From Chlorops oryzae (taxonomy: Eukaryota > Arthropoda > Insecta > Diptera > Chloropidae), in the NCBI GenBank assembly GCA_020466095.1, contig CM035808.1:75370110-75434109 (forward strand): a DNA stretch of 64,000 bases, given 5' to 3'. Shown here piece after piece: positions 1 through 10,073 of the stretch. Position 1 is the stretch's first letter. Every line of letters starts with the position of its first letter. Under the pieces are notes generated by a model, which was not told the origin of the DNA, did no database searches, and was given only the letters and a program-made list of their open reading frames with translations. The position numbers were made by a program, and so were the translations under genes.

Positions 1-1340
1 TATTATTTATTATTTATTATTTATTATTTATTATTTATTATTTATTATTTATTATTTATTTTTATTATTTTTTTTTATTTTTTTATTTATTATTTATTAT
101 TTATTATTTATTATTTATTATTTATTATTTATTATTTATTATTTATTATTTATTATTTATTATTTATTATTTATTATTTATTATTTATTATTTATTATTT
201 ATTATTTATTATTTATTATTTATTATTTATTATTTATTATTTATTATTTTTATTTTTATTTATTATTTATTTTTATTATTTATTATTTTTTTTATTATTT
301 ATTATTTATTATTTTATTATTTATTTTATTTTATTATTATTATTTATTATTTATTATTTTATTTATTATTTATTATTTTTATTTATTATTTATTATTTAT
401 TATTTTTATTTTTTTTTATTATTTTTTTTTTATTATTTTTATTTTATTTTTATTTATTTTTTTTTTTTATTATTTTTTTTATTTATTATTTATTATTTAT
501 TATTTATTATTTATTATTTAATTTATTATTTATTATTTATTATTTATTATTTATTATTTATTATTTATTATTTTTATTATTATTTATTATTTATTATTTA
601 TTATTTATTATTTATTATTTATTATTTATTATTTATTATTTATTATTTATTATTTATTATTTTTATTTATTATTTATTTATATTTATTATTTATTATTTA
701 TTATTTTTATTTATTATTTATTATTTATTATTTATTATTTATTATTTATTATTTTTTTTATTTTTATTTTTATTATTTATTTTTATTATTTATTATTTTT
801 ATTTATTTATTTTTATTATTTATTATTTATTATTTATTATTTTATTTATTTTTATTATTTATTATTTATTATTTATTATTTATTATTTATTATTTATTAT
901 TTATTATTTATTATTTATTATTTATTATTTATTATTTATTATTTATTATTTATTTTTAATTTTTAAATTTATTATTTATTATTTATTATTTATTATTTAT
1001 TATTTATTATTTTTATTTTTATTTATTATTTTTTTATTTTTATTATTTTTTATTTATTATTTATTATTTATTATTTATTATTTATTATTTATTATTTATT
1101 ATTTATTATTTTTATTTATTATTTTTATTTTTATTTATTATTTATTATTTATTATTTATATTTATTATTTATTATTTATTATTTATTATTTTTTATTTTT
1201 ATTTTTATTATTTATTATTTACTATTAAATATTTATCATTTATTATTTTTATTTCATTTTTCTTATTTCTTATTTCTTATTGCTTATTTATTTTTTATTG
1301 TTTATTAGTTGTTATTTATTTATTATTTTTTATTTAGTCG
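1..1340. repeat. (TATTATT)n heptanucleotide satellite
   Basis: A 7-bp unit, TATTATT, is repeated almost without interruption to about position 1210 and then decays into looser T-rich sequence. Scattered runs of T and small expansions of the T tract interrupt the phase. The array starts at the window edge, so its true length is unknown. It contains no gene. Confidence 0.95.
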
Positions 1341-1980
1341 CAGTTTTTCGGATTCAAAACTTCAATGCCATTTGTAAACTTATGTTATTATTAATTTTTT
1401 ATTAAATATATTAAACATCTGCCAGTTCATGGCCACTTCACGACCAGACCGTAGACAGTGACTCTAATGAAACATTATTCGGAGCAGGCGTTTCTTGTGG
1501 AGCAGATGTAATTATTTGTTCACTCATAAACTGGTAACGGCCCCATCTCTCTTAAATAAGGCTTCTTTAGTTAAAAACATAACATACGATAGTAATTTTT
1601 TCAATAGATTTTGTTGCGGTTAACATTGTGATTATTTTATTGAAACAATTAATTTGTAAAATTGCTCAAGTTGAAGAAAAAACAATAACGTGACTAAATG
1701 CTGATACTACTATCTTTTTGAAAAAATTTTTTTTTTAATGATATTACTAGTAAAACCAGAGATGCTGAATTTAACATGTAACAGAATGGGATAAAGCAAG
1801 AAAATTCAAAGTGGTCGTACTTCCGGAAAAAAGTTTAGAAAAACATCTCTTTGTTTCCAGTATAGACTCCAACATTTTTTTTGGGCCAATAAAAATTATC
1901 AAGTCAAAAAGATGTTCGGTTTGTAAAATAATATCCTATATAGGATATATATATATATATATTATTATATATTTATATAT
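1341..1980. other. No recognisable gene; short (TA)n tract
   Basis: AT-rich sequence with no convincing coding potential. A (TA)n microsatellite lies at about 1946-1975 and runs into the 3' end of the candidate gene that follows on the minus strand. Confidence 0.6.
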
Positions 1981-2758
1981 TTATTTATATATACGCAATT
2001 CGCACCCTACTAGCGAGGATCCTTTTAACGCTTCGTAATGAACTCCTGTTTGAGATGGTGTGGCCGACAAACCTCTCATGTATTGTCTTCGTATGGTATT
2101 CACAATTGGACTTGCATCTTCATTTTCCGTTCGATCTTCTACATCTGATAGAGTTCTTTGCATGTTTGCTCACAATTTTCGAGATATTCAGAAGGACAAC
2201 TGTTATTGATTAAAAAAAGAATTTTACATATCAAACGAGTCTCCGAGCTAAGTAAAAACTGTTCCGTCATGTGTGTCTGCACTCAAATCACTGATTTAAA
2301 AAATCGCTTTTTTGCGCATTTGTTAATGAATTCGTATTTCTAGATTTAATGCTCATTAAAAGTGTGAAAATATTCGTCTATTCAAATATGATAACGAAAG
2401 GTGCTAACAATATACGACAATATTGCACACCTTGCTTTAAGTATATTGTCAACATTAAAAGTAGCCATTAGATTTTCGACCTAGTCAATATCGTTTTCAA
2501 TTTCCATAAAATTATAGTGTTCGGTTCAATTGTGAAAACTCACCTACAACTCGCCTGACGATTATACAATGGCATTCCCTTTACTGAGTATAAGCTGGTT
2601 GGACGATTAGGTACAACTGTTAAGGGATACGATTGTGGATCATATATTAAACTTTCCAATGACTCAGGATAATTTTCGTTTTTTTCAAATCCTTGCTCTT
2701 CTAACACCAACCCATGCGGAATGGTTTCCTTCGAAAGTCGGTCGAGAACGTGCGACAT
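1981..2758 (-). CDS. Candidate two-exon gene of unknown function
   Basis: Exon 1 is 2758-2544 and begins at an ATG; exon 2 is 2155-1981 and ends at TAA. The link is a strong donor, AG|GTGAGT, directly after exon 1 and an AG acceptor at 2157-2156. Exon 1 ends two bases into a codon and exon 2 supplies exactly the third base, so the frame stays open across a 388-bp intron and gives about 130 residues. The acceptor lacks a good polypyrimidine tract, which weakens the model. The predicted protein is acidic and proline-containing with no signal peptide, membrane segment or domain I recognise. It is flanked by a hAT remnant and a satellite, so it could be a surviving host gene or part of an unknown transposon. 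Confidence 0.4.
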
Positions 2759-2892
2759 GATTTATTTGGCTGGAATGATGCTGCGTTGTGAGCTCGCAAC
2801 GGTCTAAGGAAAGCTTAGTCTCACTTTCCCCTAGAAAAGCAAAAGTTTTGGTGAAACGCTGTAATACAGAATAAAAATTTTAAGGAAATACA

Positions 2893-3863
2893 TCAGGGGA
2901 TGAAAAAAAAATTTTAAACCCGTTCAAAACATTGCAAAAAAATGTTGTTTTTATTATCTGAATGTCAATATTTTTTGTACCAAAAAAAAAATGCTGCCAG
3001 CTGCGAGATATTGAAAATAATTATATTTTTTAATATACGATGCATGTACATTTTATTCTTTCGATTATCACATACCTTGAATCAACTCTATATGTATACA
3101 CCTAGTCTAAAAGATTTGAAAGATACAATATCATCGCAACTTGAAAATAGATTTGCTGGAATGAAGAATGTTTTAGATATTTACAAAATCCTGCAACCTC
3201 AATATCTAATAATTCATCAAAGGGCGAGATGGAGCGAGCGGCTGATCTGTTTTTCAAATGATGTGTCACCTTCTTTTTCTTCTCAGATGCTTTCTGTCAG
3301 GTCAAAATTTTCACAAGAGATCAGTTCAATGAAAAATGCAAAAGAGTTAGCTAATTTTTTGATCATTCAGAATTCGCCATTGTCCTCAAGTTATCCAGAT
3401 GTGTGCACAGCTTTTCTGATGTTTCAAACTGTCCCTGTCACTACTGCGAAAGCTGAGCGGGCTTTCTCCAAATTGAAGTTGATAAAAAACTATTTGCGTA
3501 GCTCAATGGGACAAGACAGACTCCCAAACTTTGCGATATTATCTATCGAAAATCAAAGAGCGCGCAAGGTTGACACAAATAAAATGATAGACGAATTTGC
3601 TATGATGAAATCCAGAAAAAAGAGATTTAAGTTTTAAGTTTTTGCTTTTTAATGAAACGAAATGTTTTAAGAGAGCCTGTTGAACATAACGAATATATCA
3701 CGAATATCACGACTGTTTGTAAAAGTTAGTGTAAGATGTGAATAAAAATTTTTAATTGACAAAATACTTTTATTTTTACTTTGAATTTGCACAATATTGT
3801 TGTTAGGTGGGCCCCCAAATTTGGCTTTGCCCTGGGGCCCCTTCAGCTCTACTTTCGGCCCTG
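2893..3863 (+). mobile_element. hAT-superfamily DNA transposon remnant
   Basis: A C-terminal hAT transposase ORF is followed by a GC-rich end (3808-3863) that closes in GGCCCTG. Read on the other strand this is CAGGGCC, a typical hAT terminus. The next 8 bases, GTCATCGC, would be a target duplication, but no matching left copy was found. A CAGGGG at 2893 is only a weak candidate for the left end. The element is therefore 5'-deleted or its left end has diverged. Confidence 0.65.
2942..3637 (+). pseudogene. hAT transposase, C-terminal dimerisation region
   Basis: A 231-residue ORF. Residues about 130-215 carry the hAT C-terminal dimerisation signature: a segment ending in LIIQNSPLSSSYPDV, then VPVTTAKAERAFSKLKLIK, then LRSSMGQDRL and LSIEN. 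This matches the zinc-finger-MYM/52-kDa-repressor-like subgroup of hAT transposases. The catalytic RNase H-like fold and the BED finger, which lie upstream in a full 600-700 residue protein, are missing. The first 60 residues look like read-through of AT-rich flanking DNA, so the ATG at 2942 is probably not the ancestral start. It cannot encode an active transposase. Confidence 0.75.
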
Positions 3864-4204
3864 GTCATCGCATGGAAACACGTGGGGTTGGGAATAAACT
3901 TAAATATTCTAAATTCTATTGGGCTTAACTTAACAAACTATTTGGGTTATTTAATTTATCTCTTTTTGGGATCAAAGAACCATTCATAGTGAACAACTGT
4001 TTTTAACAACAATTACTCTTCAGATTTCGCAGATATAAAACAGTTTTTATGAAAGCATTTCGCTCCAAAATTAAGGCATAACACATGCAACACGCTGCGA
4101 TTAAAAAATAACTTGGTTTTTTTTTTTTATAAATTACACTACACAACAAAATCTAACTTCTTGCGTGCCTTTGTCTAGAAACTGATTTTTTTTTTTTTTA
4201 GTAT
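3864..4204. other. No recognisable gene
   Basis: AT-rich sequence between the hAT right end and the family F repeat, with several homopolymer T tracts (4125-4135, 4188-4200). I see no coding sequence or repeat structure in it. Confidence 0.5.
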
Positions 4205-4423
4205 TTGTTTCGCTTAACCTAAATATATGCCTGAAATTTGAAAATTACCTCGCGTTTTTTAAATATCTGCTAGGAAATGTTTTGCGAAGTTTTGTCAATA
4301 TTTTTAAGTAGTAGCCCCATAAGCATTCGACTGTTTCAAAAAATATTTATTTCATATGAAAGAAGAGTAAAAATATAACATATCTTCATACATATGGATG
4401 GAATCAGTTCAACATCTTACGCG
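4205..4423 (+). repeat. Repeat family F, left half
   Basis: About 4205-4375 matches, on the opposite strand, 25995-26160 (shared blocks include CTAAATATATGCCT and ACCTCGCGTTTTTTAAATAT). The matching right half of this copy lies at 24156-24390, on the other side of the big gypsy element. That element was therefore inserted into an existing copy of F. F looks like the long terminal arm of an old DNA transposon, but no transposase was found with it. Confidence 0.65.
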
Positions 4424-5225
4424 TGTTAAAGGTTTCCTGTGCGAATTCTTGGAAGAAAGATACACCTGAATCCATTTTTTCATGTAGAAAACAAAAAAAA
4501 GGACAAACAATAAATTCAGTCAATCTCTTTTATTAATTTATAGTCCTCTTGTTTACTTTTACATGAATTATTCCACAAGCTAAACTCCTTCTTACACTCA
4601 AAATACTTCCTAGTATACTAACTAACACTTAAAGTCCACGTTCTAGTCGCTGTTGCCGCTTGATGAGTACAGCCGATTCGAATTGAGACTTTGAAAACTA
4701 AAATGCAAGTCCCCGTCCAGATCTTGATCACTTATTTTTATAGGTGGAAAGTGTTTAGCATTCACTTTCTTGTTGGGATGTCGCAATCTGGAATACCGTT
4801 GTTGTGTTGCAATAATATTTCGAAATTGACACTTCGCAACCTCTTGTTGTTGTTGACCCATTTTGATGCTTGAATTCAATATCTACGAGTTTGCCGAAAC
4901 TGTAACCCTTGCTGTTTTCTTGCTCGTCATTCTCGCTGCCCGCCGTTCTCGCCTGTTGTCGTTCTCACTTTTTGTTGTTCTCGCTGTTCGTCACTTTGGC
5001 TGTCGTTTACTTATTTATGCCAACGATCATACTACCTTGCGGCTGTTGGCTTCGCCTTTGAGTTTGTTTGTTGTTGTTGTTCTGGCCTTAAAAGTGAGCT
5101 TGCAGTTTTTTTTCAGCTTTCACTTCAAGGTCTTTGGCTATTTCAATCACAGCTAATTATGTTTTGGTTCTGACGGTCGATCAGAGGCGATACAGAAGGG
5201 TCGTGAGTAGAGACGGCTCACAACA
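4424..5225 (-). repeat. 3' LTR of the big gypsy element
   Basis: 802 bp, nearly identical by eye (about 97%) to the copy at 23358-24155. On the minus strand it starts TGTTGTGAGCC directly after the polypurine tract and ends CTTTAACA. It includes a TATA-like CTATAAAAA at about 4733-4743 (minus) and a 72-codon ORF shared with the other LTR. Confidence 0.9.
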
Positions 5226-5241
5226 TCCCTCCTCCTTTCAT
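5226..5241 (-). other. Polypurine tract of the big gypsy element
   Basis: Read on the minus strand this is ATGAAAGGAGGAGGGA, immediately before the TGTTGTG that opens the 3' LTR. The purine run and its position fit the second-strand primer of Ty3/gypsy elements and fix the element's direction. Confidence 0.88.
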
Positions 5242-6556
5242 GGAAGTCACGAACATCGTGACGTAGAGAAGATTCGCCAAGATCGTTTAGATCTTACTTC
5301 TGGGCAACTTGGACTTTTGCCCCTGCTTTCGTTATAGAGTCGCTGATGAAAATTTTAAACGATTTTCCTGACTGTCTGAACTCTGTTGTTACGCCGGCCT
5401 GGTGTTGCTCTTGAAATTTGGTTGCAATTGATACTGGTGCTGATAAAAAATGAAGAAAGTTGCGGAGGCAATCGATATTTTTGCTGATGCATTATGCTGT
5501 GGAGATGATAATGCATTGGTATTTGTGGATGCAATCGATATTGTTGCTGATGCATTTAACTTTGTTGTTGAGATGATCATGATAGACTGAAGAAATTTAC
5601 GGGCGCACTCTATATTGTTGTTGATGCATTTAACAATGCTGCTAACTGAAGAATTTTGCATTGATTTTTGCGGATGCAATCGATATTGTTGCTGATGCAT
5701 TTAACTTGATTGTTGAGATGATAGACTGAAGAGTTTTGTATTTTTACTAAAGATTAGTTGTTGATTTGGGGCTAAGGCAACGGAGCTGGTGACCTCCTTC
5801 CCCCCATACGATGACTGATTTTGTGGGCTTGTTAATGTGCTTTCTTTAGTTGTTTTTCGGAGGAAAAGGTATACTAAATTGCCCAGTTGACTGTTGTGGA
5901 AATATGTTCCCCAAGGATGTGTCGGTGTGCCGCATGTTTTATATGTTGTATGCCAAATAAACGTATGTTCTGCTGTTGTTGGTGCTGTTATTGTTAATGT
6001 GCATTCGATTTCGCTGACTTATTCGCTTATTTTTACTTATTTAATGTAAGAATGTTATTCCTCTTAACAGTATTTTCCACCACCTTTTGTTATTGATCAA
6101 TTTATTTCTATTTCTTATTCTTGTTATTTATTATTCTAATTAATTTTTTTTTTGTCAATTTTAAACTATGCTTCGTTAGCAAAATGTCAATTTTTTCTTA
6201 ATTTTAAAGCCATATGTACCAATGTTAACTTATTTAAAACGCATATTCTGACTACTTTTCGCATTTTGATATTTCGATCTTAAACTTATTTGTGTTATCC
6301 ATTCTTAGCTAAACAATTTTCCCATTAAGTTCTACGGTTCTTGCTATTACATAGCGTTTGCGTTTTTCTTTTTTCATCGATTTCAGAATTTTATGGAGAT
6401 AAACACCTTCTTCTAAGCATAAATCTACCGAGTTTATGTTATTTTTCCTCAGGCCCCATTTTCTCAGCTGAGTGGCCAAAAATGGTCGTGTTATTCTGCA
6501 CGTTTTTTCAAATATTTCCTCACTGGGTATGCCATTGTTACCTTCTTCTAACGATA
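5242..6556 (-). other. 3' untranslated region of the big gypsy element
   Basis: No coding sequence I can support. It holds the imperfect tandem repeats at 5455-5720 and otherwise AT-rich DNA. Short His/Gln-rich reading frames here are translations of the tandem repeats. Confidence 0.55.
5455..5720. repeat. Imperfect tandem repeats near the 3' LTR
   Basis: A block of about 30 bp, GATGCAATCGATATTGTTGC followed by TGATGCATTT, recurs at about 5470, 5527 and 5682, with weaker copies near 5605. The copies are separated by TTGTTGAGATGAT-like sequence. Such arrays just inside an LTR occur in several gypsy elements. I cannot tell whether this one has a regulatory role. Confidence 0.7.
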
Positions 6557-7266
6557 TTAAATTTGTTCCGCGAATCTAAGTATAAATAACCCGCAATCTA
6601 CAAAATTGGTTTGTTGAAGGCAACTAACATATATTGGTTTTAAGTTTTTCGTAAAATTTTTTCCCGTTATGTTACTCAAGATTTCAAAAAATTTTACGAT
6701 ATTTTTTACAATTTCGGATGCGTCATGTTGCTTCAGAGAGTCCCAAATGTGCATTTGGTCGTCTCTTATTACCATTAACATCTAGTGGTTGCTCTCGCAT
6801 ACTGGAAATATCCAGTTCTTCACCTGTTCCACATCAATGTTTTTTGTTAAGTTTCTTATTCTCGATAGGGCTATTGAATAATCCGCTTTCGCGTCTGCTT
6901 TTATTCCCTCGTAAGTAAATGAACTGCAGATATGTACTTTAGTTTCTATTGTCGTATGTTTCTTCATAAGCCAATTCAAAAAAACATTAATGTGGACATC
7001 TGCCAACCACTGTTTGTTAATGATTCTTTCGTAATCATCATGTGTTATATATGTTGTTCTATTTCCTATTTTATAGGAAAAAATGTTTGAAGATGTCATT
7101 ATTAATTTCAGTATTACCCAATGTTCGTCCACGTGCACTGATTTCGGTTGTAATGCTCCTTCTTGTTTTCTTGTATTTGCCTTCTCCGCTTACCTTTGAA
7201 AGAAAACTGAGACGAATATTTTTTATTAATGTGCGAAAAGTTATTACGTTCCCTTTCGCTTACCAT
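6557..7266 (-). pseudogene. Ulp1-like (C48) cysteine peptidase domain
   Basis: Ulp1/SENP peptidases cleave SUMO or related modifiers with a His-Asp-Cys triad and an oxyanion Gln. On the minus strand, one frame from 7138 to 6557 shows the family's landmarks in order: KQWLADVHINVFLNWL (the usual W-L-x-D-x-x-I-N entry), a catalytic His in ESNH at 6785, Asp in HIWDSL, Gln in CLQQTNF, and Cys in VDCGLF. The codon after the catalytic His is TAG (6782-6784), where the family has Trp. An ATG at 7266 opens a basic 50-residue lead in another frame (7266-7114), so one frameshift near 7140 is also needed. The ORF lies downstream of env on the same strand. It may be an accessory gene of the element, a captured gene, or part of an unrecognised nested transposon. 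Confidence 0.7.
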
Positions 7267-7468
7267 CTTTTGTTTAAAAAATTTTTTTTTTTATTAGTTT
7301 TTTATATATATTTCGAAATTGGCAGGCCAATAAACTTTTTGATTTTTGTATTCGTTTTGTTGAAATGAAATTTTTTTTTTTTTAAATCACTTGTCATTGT
7401 AGTTTTAAACGGCATGTTCTGCTTCTGAGACGTTTTCTTTCTTCTTATACCGTTTGAGTATGGTCCTC

Positions 7469-8151
7469 TCAAATGCTCTCTCTTCTGCTTACTTTTGCTG
7501 TATCTTTTTGTATTTCTTGTTTTATCTCTACTTTGACGGACTTTATTTTTAATATGATATGCACTCCATTCAGCCCGGCCATAATTATTAAAAGTAGTGT
7601 TGCACTTATGACATACGATTTGTTTCGGTGAAAAGCTACTTCCTTTATAAACGGTATATTTTTGAAGCTATTGACCACAATATCTTCAAATATTATTGAA
7701 TTATTCGGAATTTAATTAAGTCTGCTATTTTCCGGGTAATAATATCTGTCTTCTTTGACTGATTTTTTGTTCAAAAATTCTTCGTTACCTATCCTTATGC
7801 TACAATTTGAGAAGGAAATCAAGGCGTTACGGTCTATTATTATGTCTCTTCTATCGCAATTTTGGTTTATCCTGAAGTATTTTGCGTTTTGTACAATAAT
7901 AGCGTCTTCTTCTATGTATTGTATAAAGGTATTGTTATTAAAAATGAAATTGCAGTTATTTTGAATCGTGCAATGGCTACTTCTTTTAAATTCCTTAAAA
8001 ATTGCGTTCTCATCGTGCGTCCAGATTGTGTCATTGATCGACATTACTAATTCGTCCTTTTCCATAATCTCAAAAAATTCCTCATTTGGTATTGGTGTGA
8101 TCAAATTTACCTCCGTTTTTATAAACGTCCTGGGAACCTTGATTACTATTA
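7469..8151 (-). pseudogene. env: env, C-terminal part (ectodomain end, TM, tail)
   Basis: This is the downstream half of the env gene whose upstream half lies at 13522-14323. The two halves were separated by the mdg3-like insertion. The frame runs on correctly across one copy of the TAAT target site. It encodes the end of the ectodomain with many Asn and Cys, one in-frame TAA at 7712-7714, then a hydrophobic membrane anchor (YVISATLLLIIMAG region, about 7595-7640) and a short Lys/Arg-rich tail ending at 7469. The fusion-type Env of errantiviruses has this layout. The TAA would remove the anchor, so this copy cannot make a membrane-bound protein. Confidence 0.75.
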
Positions 8152-8155
8152 TAAT
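8152..8155 (+). other. Target site duplication TAAT (left)
   Basis: TAAT lies directly before the 5' LTR at 8156 and again directly after the 3' LTR at 13518-13521. A 4-bp duplication is normal for Ty3/gypsy integrases. Confidence 0.85.
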
Positions 8156-8371
8156 TGTTAGCAACCCTGAATTACTACACCGAGTGGCAGCCCTTACCCA
8201 TTAGAAGTCAGTCCGAATTGAAGCATTGTCGACGACGGTTGGCCGAAATAATTAGCTGCGACAAACACTAAGTGTTATACGTTACATTTCTTTTTATCAA
8301 CTCATTAATAAACTCTCATTAAAATACATCCTACACAGTTCGAACTCTGTAATTAAAGCGTCTCGTCTATA
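8156..8371 (+). repeat. 5' LTR of the mdg3-like element
   Basis: 216 bp, TGTTAGCAACCC to CGTCTATA, 4 mismatches against 13302-13517. The LTR does not end in the usual CA. One mismatch changes AATAAAAG of the 3' copy to AATTAAAG here, altering one of two candidate polyadenylation signals. The other, TTAATAAACT, is kept in both. Confidence 0.92.
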
Positions 8372-8389
8372 GGTCAGAAGTGGGATCAA
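8372..8389 (+). other. Primer-binding site (tRNA-Leu-like)
   Basis: GGTCAGAAGTGGGATC follows the LTR directly. It matches the complement of a tRNA-Leu 3' end as used by mdg3-type elements, from my knowledge of that group. The first bases deviate from the canonical TGG. Confidence 0.65.
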
Positions 8390-9071
8390 CTCACGACACG
8401 TCGCGAGATATCGGCCGTATAGCGAATATCTTAAAAGTACTGGGTGAAAGTGTTTGTCGTACGTGTTCGAAAGTATTCCGTGTGCGCGTCTTAGAAACGT
8501 ATAAATCGTTAATATTTTTTTTCATGAATATTTCACGGAAAAATAGTGAGGTCGTCTTCGAAATTTCGAGAAAATTCAAAGTAACGCCGCGTCTTCGAAA
8601 TCTATGAGCGTGCTTTCGAAAAGAAAAAAAAGCTTTTGTTGAGCTATGTTCGAAAATAAACGATACTTGCAAGCGTGTTGATGGGTGCGAAATCCCTTAG
8701 CATGGAACGTGAGAAAAAGAGACAGCCATACATCCGTTGTTTGGACTGTCAAGCTCTTTCGAACATACGTTGTTTGAAAAGTGATTAACGCAAAACTCAA
8801 CGAAAACACGAAAAGTGAACAGTGAGTGTGAAAGAAACAGACGAACCCATACATTCGTGTTGGGAGTTTCTTTTGTGCACAAACGGTAAATAAAAAAAAA
8901 AATAAAAAACGATAAAATTTAATCGATTCAATTGATTGAAATCCTTCTCTAAAGACAACAGCTGTTAAGTTAAATCAAAACAAAGAAACAAAAACAATAA
9001 AACGTAAACAAACAAAAGTGTTAGTGCAGAATAGTAATTGATTTTAACGTTTATTTATCAACGAAAACAAA
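8390..9071 (+). other. 5' leader of the mdg3-like element
   Basis: Untranslated leader between the primer site and the gag ATG. Reading frames here are short, occur on both strands and lack family features. The last 150 bp are A-rich and free of other ATGs in good context. Confidence 0.7.
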
Positions 9072-10073
9072 ATGCTTAGTCTACAGTCACTGAAAGTTGA
9101 ACAATTAAAGTCACTTTTGCATCAACGTAATATATCGACAAGCAGTAATAAAACCGAGTTGGTAACGCGTTTAACAGAAGCGCTCGGTGCAGATGAAATC
9201 GAAGAGGAGTCCGTAAGTGAAAGTGCTGACGAATTTCAGTTAATTCGACGACAAATGGACGAAATGCGTGAAATGATGCACAATTTAATGCAAACTGTTC
9301 GTAATCCAGTAAGTGTAGCACCGATCGTAAATGCGCCGGAAACCTTGATAAATGAACGTTATCCCGAAAGATTCGAAAATGTAAATAATACGCCAATTCG
9401 CAACAATTTTTCGATTAAAGAGACAGCGGAGACTATCCCAAAGTTTAACCCGACAATAGATCACTCAATTTCAGTCCAACAATTCATCAGCCGCATCGTG
9501 GAAGCCAAAAACGCATACAACTGGGACGAACGATGCCTCATGTTGGCCGTGTTTATTCGCTTTAAAGGCGCTGCTAGGCTTTGGCTAGATGAAATGCCGT
9601 TCTCGTACTCAAATTTTGAGGCATTTTCGCGTGATCTGCTAAATGAATTCAGCCGTTCCTTTGACGAGGCTGAAGTCCATAAACATATGAGCCAGTCCGT
9701 ACGCAAGCAAAATGAAAGTGTTGGTGACTACTGCTTCCGCGTTGGCGCGATCGGTCGCCGGCATAAGCTAAGTGAGAGTACGATCATTAAATATATTCGG
9801 GGCGATGTTAAGAACTTTGAGTTGCAACGTGCAACTGCCGCGATGAAATTCGATTCCGTTAAACAATTGCGTGAATGCTTCGAAGAGTTTTTAGAAAAAA
9901 GTCAACTTTATCGCGACGAGAAGAAATCCAACCAAGCAAAAAGTAATGAACGATCAAACGAAAAACACGATGACTTGAAAAACGTGAAAGACCTTTCTAA
10001 AACCAAGTGCTTTAATTGCGGTGAATTTGGGCACATATCTGTTAAGTGTGTAAAACCGCAGAAACGTCAGTGA
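9072..10073 (+). CDS. gag: Gag, SAP-like and zinc-knuckle containing
   Basis: A 333-residue structural protein of the virus-like particle. Residues 1-40 (LQSLKVEQLKSLLHQRNIS, KTELVTRLTEAL) look like a SAP-type helix-extended-loop-helix. The middle (about 110-270) is a retrotransposon Gag capsid region with the RFKGAARLWLDEMPF block. The C-terminus has one CCHC knuckle, CFNCGEFGHISVKC, at about 320-333. The TGA at 10071-10073 ends it, but the frame downstream is the same as pol. The stop could be a mutation or a read-through boundary. The start is the first ATG after the A-rich leader and is 4 bp from the end of the AAC-rich tract, a good fly context (AACAAA before ATG). Confidence 0.88.
   Translation: MLSLQSLKVEQLKSLLHQRNISTSSNKTELVTRLTEALGADEIEEESVSESADEFQLIRRQMDEMREMMHNLMQTVRNPVSVAPIVNAPETLINERYPERFENVNNTPIRNNFSIKETAETIPKFNPTIDHSISVQQFISRIVEAKNAYNWDERCLMLAVFIRFKGAARLWLDEMPFSYSNFEAFSRDLLNEFSRSFDEAEVHKHMSQSVRKQNESVGDYCFRVGAIGRRHKLSESTIIKYIRGDVKNFELQRATAAMKFDSVKQLRECFEEFLEKSQLYRDEKKSNQAKSNERSNEKHDDLKNVKDLSKTKCFNCGEFGHISVKCVKPQKRQ

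Noticed and set aside
4424..5225. Reading the 4424 and 23358 LTRs as a plus-strand element
   Set aside because: The primer-site and polypurine motifs only fit on the minus strand, and all internal genes are minus.
4643..5337. Plus-strand frames across the 3' LTR (Leu/Val-rich, membrane-like)
   Set aside because: They repeat in the other LTR as the antisense of CAACAACAA-rich U3 sequence and contain no family features.
5355..5700. His/Gln-rich minus-strand frames (MHQQQYRL type)
   Set aside because: Translation of the imperfect tandem repeats in the 3' untranslated region; two overlapping frames show the same motif.
8380..8882. Several frames in the mdg3-like leader
   Set aside because: They occur on both strands between primer site and gag and have no coding signature.
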